From contig RPFO01000276.1 in NCBI GenBank assembly GCA_009746045.1, forward strand, positions 2,923,563-2,963,972: 40,410 nucleotides of DNA, given 5' to 3'. Below, piece after piece: positions 1 to 9,811 of this stretch (its first letter is position 1; the number at the start of each line of letters is the position of its first letter). A program made the translations under genes and the position numbers. The stretch is from Mesostigma viride (taxonomy: Eukaryota > Streptophyta > Mesostigmatophyceae > Mesostigmatales > Mesostigmataceae). The notes under the pieces are model-generated. The model did not search any database, was not told the origin of the DNA, and was given only the letters and a program-made list of their open reading frames with translations.

Positions 1-2
1 TC

Positions 3-1310
3 GTTCACTGGCTCCGGGGCGCTCTTCCGTCTCAGGTCCGGCTGGCCGCCGAGGGCCACGACGAACGCATCCAGTCGGCCTTGGCGCAGCTGGTCCCGGG
101 CCCCGACCTCCCGCCACATGCTATTCGCATTGCCTCCCTGCCTGCACGGATGGGTGGCTGCGGTCTGACTCGTGCCGCCCGGCTGGCCCCAGCAGCCTTT
201 TTGGGCTCCGTCGCTCAGTCGTGGGCGGAAAGCTGCCGGCTCCTGCCCCTTTTGGCAACGGCAGCGCCTGACCTCCTGGACCCCAGCAGCCCTTTGCCCT
301 TCGTCACTGCCATCCAGGAGGCCTATGCTGAGATCCAGCAGGCCTGTTCTCCCGTCCGTGCCGCTCAGGCGGTACAGCGCCACCTCCCTCGCGGCACTCC
401 CTCGGTCGCCTCCGTTCAATCTCCCGCCGCATTCCCTGCTCGCGTCATCGATAAACACCAGAAAACCTACGCGGGTATTCTGCACACGGCTGATTGGATT
501 GCTCTTTTCGCGGACCTCAACGCCCAGGGACGTGCGTGGCTGTTCTCGCTTTCCTTGCGGAGTGTGGGCTCGGCGTACCTTCGTGCTCTTCCCATGGCCC
601 CCCCATTCGCCTTGGCTCCCAGCCACTACTCGGTGGCGCTCCGGCACCAGCTATTTGCCCCGCAGCCTCTTGTTCCGGCCGGGCGGCCTTGTGGTAGCTG
701 TGGGCAGCCGCTGGATCCCACGGGGACTCACTACCTTGCCTGCATGGGGGGCCAACAGAATCAGAATTGGTATTTGTATTTGCACACTGTCCTCCTGACG
801 GTGGTGCTCGCCATGATTCGGTCGGTTTTCCCCCACGCGAACATCCGGTCCGAGGATGCGGATGGCGCTGCCTTCTATTCCCCCAACCACCGGCCTGACA
901 TCGTGGTGCTGGACTTTGAGGGGGGTGGCCGGCATCTGCTTATTGACGTTTCGGTGGCGCGGCCCTTGGCTCTTAGCCACGTGGCTGGGGCCTCCCTCAC
1001 GGCAGGTTACACGGCGGACCGGGCGGAGCGGGCCAAGCTCCTGGCCTACGGCGACGTCGGGCACCATCGTGTGGTGCCCTTTGTCCTGGAGGAGTTTGGG
1101 GCCATGGGGCCCCTGACCTCCGCCTTCTTCAAGGAGTGTTGCCGGCTCCGGGAGGACCGGCTGGACCTGGAGGGCCAGCGGGCCCCATGGTCGGCGCGGA
1201 CCTGGACGTCATATTGGCGTCAGCGCTTGTCGGTGGCGCTGACTCGGGCCATGGCGGACATCATGCTCCGCCGTACGCGGGCTGATTTTGCGGTGCAGCA
1301 GGGCTATTAG
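3..1310 (+). CDS. Retrotransposon polyprotein C-terminus: RT thumb region, CCHC knuckle and restriction-like endonuclease (5' end outside window)
   Basis: The reading frame is open from base 3 to the TAG at 1308-1310, so the true start lies upstream. The first 26 codons match the end of the RT-bearing frame at 30262-34199, which fixes this as the same protein's C-terminus. A CCHC knuckle of form C-x2-C-x10-H-x3-C (CGSC...HYLAC) lies at 690-743. A restriction-like endonuclease core follows at 891-950, with RPDIVVLDF and then LLIDVSV, matching the PD...D-V pattern of R2-family nucleases. In that family the nuclease nicks target DNA so that reverse transcription can prime from the nick. This is the only copy here whose C-terminal frame is unbroken; copy C has two one-base deletions relative to it. 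It may therefore come from a recently active element. The identification is firm at family level; the exact clade (R2, NeSL, CRE, HERO or other) is not determined. Confidence 0.87.
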   Translation, partial: VHWLRGALPSQVRLAAEGHDERIQSALAQLVPGPDLPPHAIRIASLPARMGGCGLTRAARLAPAAFLGSVAQSWAESCRLLPLLATAAPDLLDPSSPLPFVTAIQEAYAEIQQACSPVRAAQAVQRHLPRGTPSVASVQSPAAFPARVIDKHQKTYAGILHTADWIALFADLNAQGRAWLFSLSLRSVGSAYLRALPMAPPFALAPSHYSVALRHQLFAPQPLVPAGRPCGSCGQPLDPTGTHYLACMGGQQNQNWYLYLHTVLLTVVLAMIRSVFPHANIRSEDADGAAFYSPNHRPDIVVLDFEGGGRHLLIDVSVARPLALSHVAGASLTAGYTADRAERAKLLAYGDVGHHRVVPFVLEEFGAMGPLTSAFFKECCRLREDRLDLEGQRAPWSARTWTSYWRQRLSVALTRAMADIMLRRTRADFAVQQGY

Positions 1311-1423
1311 GTTCCTCCCGTTAGGCGTTTCCATTGGTCTTATCGTAGTATAGAGCTTTGACATGGCTCTGTATATAGGTTTATAGCTGGGCGTTTGCTT
1401 TGGTTTGAGTGATTTCACTCTGC

Positions 1424-1442
1424 TGTAAGTAATTATATTTTT
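1424..1442 (+). promoter_or_regulatory. TGTAA poly(A) signal and retroelement 3' terminus
   Basis: TGTAA at 1424-1428 lies 14 nt before the element end. The same arrangement occurs in the fragment ending at 8648 and in the minus-strand copy (TTACA at 20775-20779). TGTAA is the usual polyadenylation signal of chlorophyte algae, so the 3' end looks like a transcript cleavage site copied back into DNA. The link to the host group is inference. Confidence 0.6.
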
Positions 1443-1454
1443 AAAATATACATA

Positions 1455-1534
1455 CAGGCCAGAAATCTGGAAGGATCCGGACCATGGTAGCTCGAGCCTG
1501 CTATTATCTTATCCGCATTTGTCAAGTCGTTCAG
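1455..1534 (+). repeat. Dispersed repeat, also present inside the hAT element
   Basis: About 80 bp here match 13127-13204 with scattered differences; both contain GGACCATGGTAGCTCGAGCC. Copy A of the retrotransposon ends 12 bp upstream, so it appears to have inserted into an older repeat related to the hAT interior. Confidence 0.6.
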
Positions 1535-2911
1535 TCAAGGATGGAAACCATTAATGGAGGTGGATATATATCATCATATTGCATGCAGGCTGCGCTCCCG
1601 GCATCATCCACAGATTCATAGTGAGTTTCAGAGTTCACACAGAAACTTCAAAAGTCAACACTACAACAACCTATCTACGAGATCAAGCACCAACTGTGTA
1701 AAATCACTCAACCCCCTCCAATCTACATCTCCATGACCCCGGAATACCCGGCCTAGCGATGCCACAGGTTCACGCTGTGTTCCTCGTTAGAATGGGACTA
1801 CAAACCTGGAATATTGGCAATCCTCCTTCAGTAAGAAGCTTTCATTAAACACGCCTTCTGAAAACCAGCAGTGCGGCAGTGCCTCTCTTCCAAAAAAGGA
1901 TACCTGGTGCCTCCTCTTAGAATTCACTTTGCTGGAGATGAAGAAGATAGCGCAGGGCATGTATGGGTGTTGAGAACCTGGACGGTTGGGTTTAGCAAGT
2001 TATGGGCATGAATTAGAGTATTTCACTACCACACCCGCCGGCATGCGTCCACCATTTCTAAAAGGCATCATGAACGATTAATAGCGCTCGTTCTGCTGCC
2101 CATGAATGATCGGGGACTAGACGTACTGGATTCATGGGAACGTTGCTGTTTTCCCCAGGCCTTCCAGGCCTATCCAGGCAGCAGCTCCTACAGCTGATTT
2201 CACCCTGTCGTTTACAACTACTTAAACATCCACATCGCTGCTAGGCCCCGTTTTGCGCATTAACGCATGACTCCTCTGCGGCAGCACGAGTTCGCTGATA
2301 TCCATGGAAATGATCCTAGTCGCTACGGCCGCCTATGCTGGCCGCCTAAAACCTTCCTAGTTTCCATGGGTTTACGTCATCCTCGCATCCATGAGATGTG
2401 CAGCGGGATGTGACGCTCGAGCTACACATTGCCGAAACTGACATTGCTATTTCTCCAACTACCAAAGCGCCTAAAACACACTTGGCCAGTCTTATTAGTC
2501 CTGGCGGGTACTCACGTTTGGGTAGGCATGGCCGGTTTATTTATTCAAGTTTCGACTTTGTGACGTCGCTAATTCAGGCCGCCCGGCCTCTGTAAAAGCT
2601 GGAGTCCAGATTCCTGAACTCTGCATCGCCTGCTGTACGTGCACGTGCTGGGTGAAAGCCGTGCACGTGCTCTACAGCCTGTAGGTGGAAGCACCGCCTG
2701 CTGGCCGGTGTTGACATGTGGCCTGTGCTAGCCGCTACTCGACGATTCAATTTGAGCGTGCCACGTGGAAGTTTGTGAGGCTTACAACGTGCGTCGTCAC
2801 AAGCTCGTCGGTCAAAAACCACAGCCTTGGAGGCTAATTAATCCGCACAAGCAAGTTTGTTGTCCTTCATCTTTCGCGCGGCTTTATTTTGCAAGGGCTA
2901 GATACTTAGAT
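1535..2911. other. Intergenic, no gene recognised
   Basis: Only short open frames without recognisable motifs are present. Codon-like bias, repeats and inverted termini were not seen. The last few hundred bases presumably include the promoter and 5' UTR of the SOUL gene, but I cannot place a TATA box or start site. Confidence 0.5.
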
Positions 2912-3526
2912 ATGGGGTCTGTCTTCGGCAAAATCGTAGTAGAATGTCCGAAGTTCGAGCTTCTGAAGCAAATGGATGGCTACGAGGTGCGCAAGTATCC
3001 AGAATTGGTCGAGGTAGCCACGGAGTATGCGTCTGATAAATCAAGCGATGCGTTTCGAAGATTGGCAGCCTATATAGGCGTTTTTCGGTCGCCAGAAAAC
3101 CAAATTGCTGGAGCTGCAGAAAAGGTGGACATGACAGCGCCGGTTGTGTCGGAGAAGGTGGCTATGACGGCCCCTGTAGTTTCGCAAGCGGTGCAGGGGA
3201 GTTCTCAGGGTAGCTCGCCAGGTATGATGCGGATGGCATTCCTCCTTCCCAGCAAATATACCGCCGAAAACGCTCCATCGCCGACGAATCCGATGGTCTC
3301 ACTTCATCCATTGCCGGCACGCATCGTTGCGGTCAGCAAGTTCTCGGGATCTTATAACGAAACCAACGTGGAACCGAAAGTCCACGAGCTCCGGAAACGA
3401 CTGGATGCCGACGGCATAAAGCCCGTTGGGGAGGGCTGGATGCTCTTCCGGTATAACGATCCTTTCACGATACCCTACTTCCGAACGAATGAAGTAGCCA
3501 TCGAGGTGAACCCGCCCAGCAGTTGA
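2912..3526 (+). CDS. SOUL/HBP family haem-binding protein
   Basis: This is an intronless 204-residue frame. The frame is open upstream to 2765, but the ATG at 2912 gives MGSVFGKIVVECPKF, the expected beginning of the SOUL fold, so I chose it. Family marks are YEVRKYPELVEVATEY near the N-terminus, two successive MTAPVV segments (KVDMTAPVV, KVAMTAPVV) in the middle, and the C-terminal stretch beginning VGEGWMLFRYNDPFT. The usual plant and algal proteins are about 200-230 residues, so it looks complete. Family members bind haem or tetrapyrroles and are proposed tetrapyrrole carriers or buffers in cytosol or plastid. No transit peptide or membrane segment is obvious; Gly2 could permit N-myristoylation, which is unproven. 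There is no TGTAA shortly after the stop. It is the only convincing host gene in the window. Confidence 0.9.
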   Translation: MGSVFGKIVVECPKFELLKQMDGYEVRKYPELVEVATEYASDKSSDAFRRLAAYIGVFRSPENQIAGAAEKVDMTAPVVSEKVAMTAPVVSQAVQGSSQGSSPGMMRMAFLLPSKYTAENAPSPTNPMVSLHPLPARIVAVSKFSGSYNETNVEPKVHELRKRLDADGIKPVGEGWMLFRYNDPFTIPYFRTNEVAIEVNPPSS

Positions 3527-5324
3527 TCGCCAGGTCCGTTGCAGGGCGTCAAGCTCGTGTGGCCAGTCGGTGGCCAACCTTGGTGGCGTATTCGACCTGG
3601 TTTCCAAACCTTCCTTCCTCTCATGGCACGAACCCAGCGTCACTGGCCGAGAGTTGAGCATTAACTACCGCCATTGTTTCTTGGTTCAAGAGAAAAGAAT
3701 CGCTCAAGTGAAGAGAAAACCTTAAAGTGAGGATTCATTCTTTGCTTTTGCCGAGGCACTGCCGTGGGGACAGCCATGCGATTTGGCCATGAATCAAGGG
3801 ATCCAGAGTGCTCATGTCGGGTCATGCTGGGGATGATTACGCCCCTTTCCCGTACTATGCATGGTGTGGCATCAGCGAGGCATGTGGACATGTCGCAGGT
3901 GGCAGGCATCCAGTGGGTCTGGGAGCTCTTGCAACAGCAGCCTACCGCATAAAATGTGCCAAAGGATTGCGACCATGCATCAGGCATACTTTGGCGACGT
4001 GGTTGACATTCCAGTTTGCGCAAGTTTTCCCATGTCTGCGCCTCATGAGCCCCACGGCAAAATGGTCTGATTTCTGCTGCTAGCAACAGGGAGCCACATT
4101 GGCATTATTGGCAGGCGAGAGCATGGGTAGGCGTACACAAGGCGCTGTGCCCTCGCAGAGAGCCAGTGGTATTGCCTGCTTGCCTTGCTAGACATGCGTG
4201 ATCGGCACTTGTATTTTTTGATGTGGCGTCCGCCAGCTGAAGGTTCCAGGCCTGGCTGGCCAGCAGCCCCCCTTACATGTGGTGTCAAGCTACGTGCCAG
4301 TGAGACAAGGTCAGCCAGATGGGAGTACCACGGTGCCCAACGTATCCTGCAGGCTGCGCTGCTGGCTGCCGCCAAGTCTGGCGTGCCACCATAACATGCT
4401 CACATGGTTAATTGACCAGCCCATCTGCCGAAGTTGGCAGCCATTGTGAAATCGTGTCGGCAGAGTTGTTGCTCACGTTTGTGCAGGTTTGATGGCAATG
4501 CCATATATGGACCTGGAATGAGATGGGCACCCCTGATTATTAGAGCTACAGAGATCTTGCATCACGAGCGCTCTGTGGCCTGCCGGCGTGGTTGTGCATG
4601 GCAGTGAGAGAAGCTAGGGTGCCATCCCCGGCCGGCGCCCCGATCGAGTTGTGTATAGGGGTTGAAGGTTCCTTTACTCTGTACCATGGCATCCACGTGA
4701 CGCAGTCGCATGCTTATTAATTCACTATAATTAATTGATTAATTATTGTGATTATAAATGATATGAATAAGATGTACACTCGGCGCGGCGAATTTTTTCC
4801 TCGCCAAAAAAATTCCACAGTACCCTCCGTAGCGCCGTGAAAAGTGGGTGCACGCGGTGCGCGCACCCCTTGCGGAAGTGGCCATGGCAACTGCTTTTAG
4901 ACGAAACGTGACAAATCTGGCACGCGCAAGGCAGAAAAAATGCTCGATTGTTGAAGAAGATTAGATACTGATTCTATCTTATGGCGGAATGGTTGCGATC
5001 TACAATGTCGCGGGCTTTTTTTCCTTACCATCGGCGGGGGGGGTCCGACCTGAATTGCTGTCGGGACGAAGAAAGTGTAATGGATGTTTGCGGATGTGAT
5101 TGTTGATTGTTACCAGCTTTGATGCCATTGATGGTCGTAAGGGAAGCTAGTTTAATGATGTTTCTAGGCCCTCTCCTCAAGCCGCCCCCCTGGGTGCCTG
5201 TGCTTGTTAAGGAGGCATGAACCATCATGGCGGTGCAGGTGCACCTTGTGCACCAAGAGCAGGTGATAGTTGTACATCCTCCACCTGCAGGTTGTCGCCC
5301 TGATTGTATTACAAACCCATTAAT
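3527..5324. other. Intergenic, no gene recognised
   Basis: Open frames here are short and lack recognisable domains on either strand. The first part presumably holds the 3' UTR of the SOUL gene. An AT-rich patch of TTAATTAATT-like runs lies near 4712-4770. Nothing else stands out. Confidence 0.45.
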
Positions 5325-5395
5325 TAATTAGGAACATCACTCCGTTGGGAGTCAACGTAGCACATATCCCTGAGAAGGGGCATATGGCTTTTAAT
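5325..5395 (+). repeat. Dispersed TTAATTAATTA / TTGGGAGTCA repeat, diverged copy
   Basis: An ATTAATTAATTA run is followed by CCGTTGGGAGTCAACGTAGCAC and later CTTTTAATAC. The same order of blocks occurs at 9365-9440 and, inverted, at 15885-15941. A weaker relative lies at about 9265-9325. The family is unclassified. Confidence 0.5.
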
Positions 5396-5493
5396 ACATT
5401 CTAGGCTACTTCCTGCAAGGGTGGGAATGTAAGCGACCCTTGCTCTAGGTGCACCAAGGCACCTGCACCCTCATAATCTTCACACTATGCCCA

Positions 5494-5512
5494 GCTAAGG
5501 GGGAGTATGTTA
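5494..5512 (+). other. Possible polypurine tract and LTR start (weak)
   Basis: CTAAGGGGGAGTATGTTATG resembles a copia-type polypurine tract followed by a TG-starting LTR. I found no matching LTR end, second LTR or pol frame nearby, so this is only a suggestion. Confidence 0.2.
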
Positions 5513-5649
5513 TGTGGGGGAAGATCATCATGGCTATACAAGAGCTAGGACATGGCTTCTCTACAGAGAGCATCTCTCTGCATGGCATAGCATGGCGAAA
5601 TTCTTAATGCAACATCCATGGGGGTCCCATGATAGGCATGGCTTGGCTA

Positions 5650-7281
5650 AACATAGCCAGGGCGTAGCATGGCTGTACTAGGACTAGGCTAAGGCTATGG
5701 CTGGTTGTGTACCGTGCGTTGGCGGCACGTGACTAGGTGTGTTGGCACAGCTAGGCAAACATTCTAGGCATGGCTGCCTTAGCGGCAGTGACGCCAATGG
5801 TTACAATCTAGGGCTATCGCTATATTCTAGCCCGCTGGGGGCATCCACATCTTGTGGTTGATCATCAGGTCCCCGCCCCTCCAGTACACCTTGGGCTTCT
5901 GGGGGTCCTGCTTATGGCGGAGGTATTCCGGCCACAGGTCGCGTCGCTGCTGTTGCTGAGCGGGGGTCAGGTCGTCATCCAGCGTTCAGGTGAGGTCGTG
6001 CAACCGCTTGCGACGAGAGAGGAACCGCTGCTTATCCTCAGGGGAGGGGAAGGTGAGTAGGACTGGTGGGGGAGCCGCCTTGTCCCGTGAGTGGGGAAGG
6101 CGGTGGCACCCGCTCAGTGCTACCTCACCTACCAGGCCCATGAGGGTAAGAAGCTGGTTCTTGAGCTCGTCAGCAAGAGAGGTTGACGTCTCACCTGGCT
6201 TCTGGGGGAAGCGACGTAGCACCACTCGGCACTCGCGGCGAGCGCGGTCGGTGACCTCCCGTTGCTGGGCCTGGCGGTGGTTCTCCAGCTCCTGGAGCTT
6301 TGTGGCGATGGCGTCGGTGGTGGAGGCGGTCGCTGGCCGCAGCAGGTCCGCGTAGGAGAGCGGCGGGAGGTCGCCAACATCCTGCCGGGGTGGCTGGGAT
6401 ACAATGGTGGCCGTCTGCTCCGCTATCTTGGGGACCTGTGTGGCCAGGGCCTCGGTGTGGGCGGTGATGGCCTCAAGCTTCTTCATAAGCACGCCGCACT
6501 TGCCCTCTGGCCACCTGGTTAAGGCGAGAGACAAGTGCAGCACGCGTTTCCGAAGCCTGCGCCGCGGTGTGTAGCGCCGTGAACTGGGGTTGTAGCTTGT
6601 GGACGACCTTGGTTTCCACGTTAAAGACCCGGGCCTCGACCTTGTTGAGCGTGGTGTTCAGCGATGTCAGCTGCTCGGCCAGCGGCCAGGTCACGTGCTC
6701 CTCCAGCACTGCGCGGAGGTCATCCTTGCAGAGGGAGGAAGCCGATGGGGTTGCCGGCTGTGTGGGGGCTGGGGTGCGGAGCGTGCGGGTGATGTCGGCG
6801 AGGGGGATCTGGAATTGGCTGGTCAAGATAATCAGGCGTTGTTGTACTTTCGTCCGAAGCATAGAGCCAGGACATGTCTCCATTGTAGTCGATAGCCGCC
6901 CCCCCCTTGTTGGGCACGAAGAGCTTCCGCTCCTGTTCGAGGAACTGGAGAACTTCAATGCATTCCTGCGGCGACAATTCTTGCCACCCGGTGAATCCGA
7001 ATCGTCGGTCGCCGGGGAGGAACTGGCTCCATTTGCGAGGTTTCTTGGGCTCAGGCAAGGCGCTTGGCGATGGGGCTGCTGGCGGTGGGTTGGCGAGCCC
7101 AGGCGGCTGGGCAAGAACGATGGCGAGCGGATTGGGCTGGGAGCCGGTAAGCTCCTTTTCCAAACCCCATTTTGCTTTAGGGGTCGTCATAGCTGCCTGT
7201 CACGTGATAACTTCGGCAATACTGCGTTTCAGCCGTAACCGATTATACTGGCGGGTGCGTCTCAAAAAAGCGCATCGAATG
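5650..7281 (-). mobile_element. ORF1-only LINE-like element (half-LINE), copy 1
   Basis: The block starting AACATAGCCAGGGCG at 5650 and ending GCGCATCGAATGCAA at 7281 is repeated at 9621-11305 plus 14689-14709. It carries a single minus-strand coding region for a LINE ORF1-like protein and no reverse transcriptase. A stretch of about 180 bp beyond the stop codon is also conserved between copies. I could not find a convincing target duplication or poly(A) tail, so the exact ends and mode of movement are uncertain. It could be an internally deleted LINE or a unit duplicated with neighbouring DNA. Confidence 0.65.
5827..7190 (-). pseudogene. LINE ORF1p-like nucleic-acid-binding protein, broken
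   Basis: The minus-strand frame starts at the ATG ending at 7190 (MTTPKAKWGLEKEL). A Pro-rich N-terminus leads to a helical segment (ECIEVLQFLEQERK), then a heptad-rich coiled coil (EQLTSLNTTLNKVEARV). A further helix pair follows, then a basic domain with ECRVVLRRFP and a tail ending WRGGDLMI. The layout of coiled coil, RRM-like domain and basic C-terminal domain matches L1-type ORF1 proteins, which trimerise and coat the element's RNA. At least two frame changes (between about 6750 and 6830, and near 6500-6540) break it. A TGG to TGA change also gives a stop near 5986; copy 2 keeps the Trp there. No RT frame follows. The assignment rests on domain layout, not on a database match. Confidence 0.6.
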
Positions 7282-8398
7282 CAAACCCATAGATGCCCCT
7301 TTCTCAGGGCTATGTGTTACATATATGCTCCCGACGGAGCTATGATTTTAATTAATTAATGTTTCTAAATCCATCAAAATTCCCGCTGCTATCTTTACGT
7401 TTCCCGTCATTTGCGGTAAGATAACATTAGGCCTGCACGCACGACCTCTCCATGAAAGGCTGGCCTTTCTTGCGCGCCTGGGCACGAGAAAATGCCCGTT
7501 ATGGTACGTTCTTATGTACATATAAAACGTCTTTAGGTAGCGTTTTCCTGCTTTCTTAGCTCGTTAAACGTAAGCTTTTTGCCTTCTTTCCGGCCAGGTG
7601 CTGCCATGAAGTTGCGGGTCCTGGCGCTGCATCGTTAGATTCCTGGATTGTTTTTAGCAAGTTCGTATGTGACGTGGCTGGCTTGCTGCAGCGCGTGGCC
7701 CACAACCTGACGGGAAGGTGTCATGCTTTTGTTTCCATGTTACTCTGAAATTCTTTTGCTTTACTGAGACAGTTGTGTTCGAGGAAATTCACGCGGTCTT
7801 CCTACTAAGCAGCGGCCGCATCATATTGTCCCCATACGATGACGAGCTGGCACCTGTCTCCTAAAGAAAGTGGCCCGTGCTTGTTAGAAAGGCTCCAGGC
7901 AGTGTGCATTTTGCTGGACACAATGCGTTGGTGGCACATGCGTCAGGTATAGGTTGTTTCAATATACAAAGTGAGACAACTATGCCTGGACGCATGGCGA
8001 TCCAACCAACGCCGTGGAAGGACAAGGGTAGTTGTCTGAGAAGAAAGACGCGAAGGTCGCGGGATCCGCGTGGCTATCTAGAGCTAGGTAGACCTGCATG
8101 CATGGAGGGAGACAGAGGGTAACAAGAAAGGTTGATAGGAAAAACACACATACACACACACCACCAACACAAACACAAACAACCAAAACTAAGAAGGAAA
8201 AGAGGGAACGCATACACACATACACGAAGGGGCTAAAAAAAGAAGTAAGGAGTACACATTACTGATTACAAAGGGAAAAAGAAAAAAGAGAAAGAAAGAC
8301 AGGAAAAAGAAAAGAAAATGTAAATTAATGGTAATAATACGAACAATAATAAATAAAGACAAAGTAAAGAGTAATAATAATAACAACAACAAAAATGT
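7282..8398. other. No gene; low-complexity DNA at the right end
   Basis: No coding region is recognised. From about 8140 to 8400 the sequence is A-rich, with CA-rich runs (8145-8225) and purine-rich GAAAAAG runs (8255-8345), and then AAT/AAC repeats. The R2-like fragment has landed in the AT-rich end of this tract. Confidence 0.5.
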
Positions 8399-8413
8399 AA
8401 TATATATAGGGAA

Positions 8414-8648
8414 TACATATTGGCGTCAGCGCTTGTCGGTGGCGCTGACTCGGGCCATGGCTGACATCATGCTCCGCCGTACGCGGGCTGATTTTGCGGT
8501 GCAGCAGGGCTATTAGGTTCCTCCCGTTAGGCGTTTCCATTGGTCTTATCGTAGTATAGAGCTTTGACATGGCTCTGTATATAGGTTTATAGCTGGGCGT
8601 TTGCTTTGGTTTGAGTGATTTCACTCTGCTGTAAGTAATTATATTTTT
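8414..8648 (+). mobile_element. 5'-truncated R2-like retrotransposon fragment (copy B) with 15-bp target duplication
   Basis: Bases 8416-8648 match copy A 1210-1442 with one difference seen (8462). The fragment holds the last 33 codons of the polyprotein, the stop and the whole 3' UTR. It is flanked by exact 15-bp duplications AATATATATAGGGAA at 8399-8413 and 8649-8663. Two extra bases, TA, sit at the 5' junction (8414-8415). Strong 5' truncation, an intact 3' end, a target duplication and extra junction bases are the signature of target-primed reverse transcription. The near identity shows the insertion is young. Confidence 0.92.
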
Positions 8649-8663
8649 AATATATATAGGGAA

Positions 8664-9364
8664 GGCCCTTGCTGGGATGTGGTGAGGCACAGGCGATGTT
8701 TGAGTATGCCAGGGCAGGAGTTCGATTTTTCAGCGCCCATGGTGCCCGGCCGGGGGTCTCCTATCCAACAGGGTCTAAAGCCTCGTGCCCAGCTCACTCC
8801 ATAGTCCGATGAAAAAGTGCAAGGTGAAAAGGGGTACCTAGGCATGCAGCTAGTGAAAAAAAAAAAAAGGATGAACAAACATAACAGTGAGAGTTATAAT
8901 TTATAAAGAGGATCGAGAGCACAAAGAGAAGTGGTAAGGAGAGAAAAAAAGGAAAGCAAGAAAGAAATTAAAATTTTAAAAATAAAGAGTACTTTCTCTT
9001 CACCTTTCCCACTGAGTAAATGATAGCCTTTGTAATGCTAGCCAGAGCAGCTAGCCATGGGTACGTTGATGGATAAGAACTCAGCTTATTTGAATCTCTT
9101 TATAAATATACTGCGTGTGTGGTCCTCCACGTCTTGTTGGGTGGAACAACTTGGTTGTTGGCTCAAAAGCACACATTATTAGCCTGAGACAGGCATCACA
9201 CGTGCTGCTCAGGCATGTCATCCTATACCGGCCCATGTAGACTTACAAGGCTGGCTGTGCCGATTCAATTATATTAAATTATAACATGCCTCCGTTTGGA
9301 GATCATGTAGCACGTATTATTCCTTGCTGGATGGGTGGGGGTGGAGGGAAGCCGCGTAATCGAA
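8664..9364. other. No gene; purine-rich tract
   Basis: No coding region is recognised. A purine-rich tract lies at about 8850-8990, containing a 12-A run. A weak relative of the TTAATTAATTA/GGGAGTCA repeat is at about 9265-9325. Confidence 0.45.
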
Positions 9365-9521
9365 CTAATTAATTCATTAATTAAACACGTGCTCCCGTTG
9401 GGGAGTCACGGAGCACCGAAGTGCTTTTAATCCCTGTGCGTGCACTACAGGAGAAAGGGCAGAGACCCCCAGTCTCCTTCATGCCAAAGGCATGCCACAG
9501 CTGCATTCGGGCGCGCTAGCT
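9365..9521 (+). repeat. Left arm of a ~157-bp inverted repeat pair
   Basis: The stretch from the AATTAATT run through TGCTCCCGTTGGGGAGTCAC to GCTGCATTCGGGCGCG recurs in inverted orientation at 15785-15941 with few differences. The pair brackets the second ORF1-only element and the hAT element. It could be two independent insertions of one family or the ends of a larger fold-back unit. Confidence 0.7.
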
Positions 9522-9811
9522 AGCTAAAGGACAGGCTACTAACGATCCGGCAAACTGTGGGTGCAATAAGACCCATGTTAAAGCGTGGCATAACAACTAG
9601 TAGCGTGGGCAAGTAATCTGAACATAGCCAGGGCGTAGCATGGCTGTACTAGGACTAGGCTAAGGCTATGGCTGGTTGTGTACCGTGCGTTTGCGGCACG
9701 TGGCTAGGTATGTTGGCACAGAGCTCTAGGCAAACAGTCTAAGCATGGCTGCCTTAGCGGCATGCAGCACTTGACTCCAATGGTTACAAGCTAGGGTTAT
9801 TGCTATGTATT

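Larger units (their letters stand above)
1..1442 (+). mobile_element. R2-like (REL-type) non-LTR retrotransposon, copy A, 3' part
   Basis: This is the 3' end of a non-LTR retrotransposon whose 5' part lies outside the window. Its sequence is nearly identical to 20761-22119 (minus) and to 8416-8648. It overlaps the other half at 30262-30360 (minus), so all are one family. It consists of the end of the ORF, a 132-bp 3' UTR, and a terminus ATTATATTTTT at 1442 that is shared by all three copies. There is no long poly(A) tail. The AT-rich flank AAAATATACATAC begins at 1443. Confidence 0.88.

Noticed and set aside
5494-5650. Copia LTR retrotransposon 3' end
   Set aside because: A polypurine-like run and TG start are present, but there is no paired LTR, no CA end I can fix and no pol frame.
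8690-8830. tRNA-like segment with GTTCGA
   Set aside because: No acceptor stem or anticodon arm could be formed around it.
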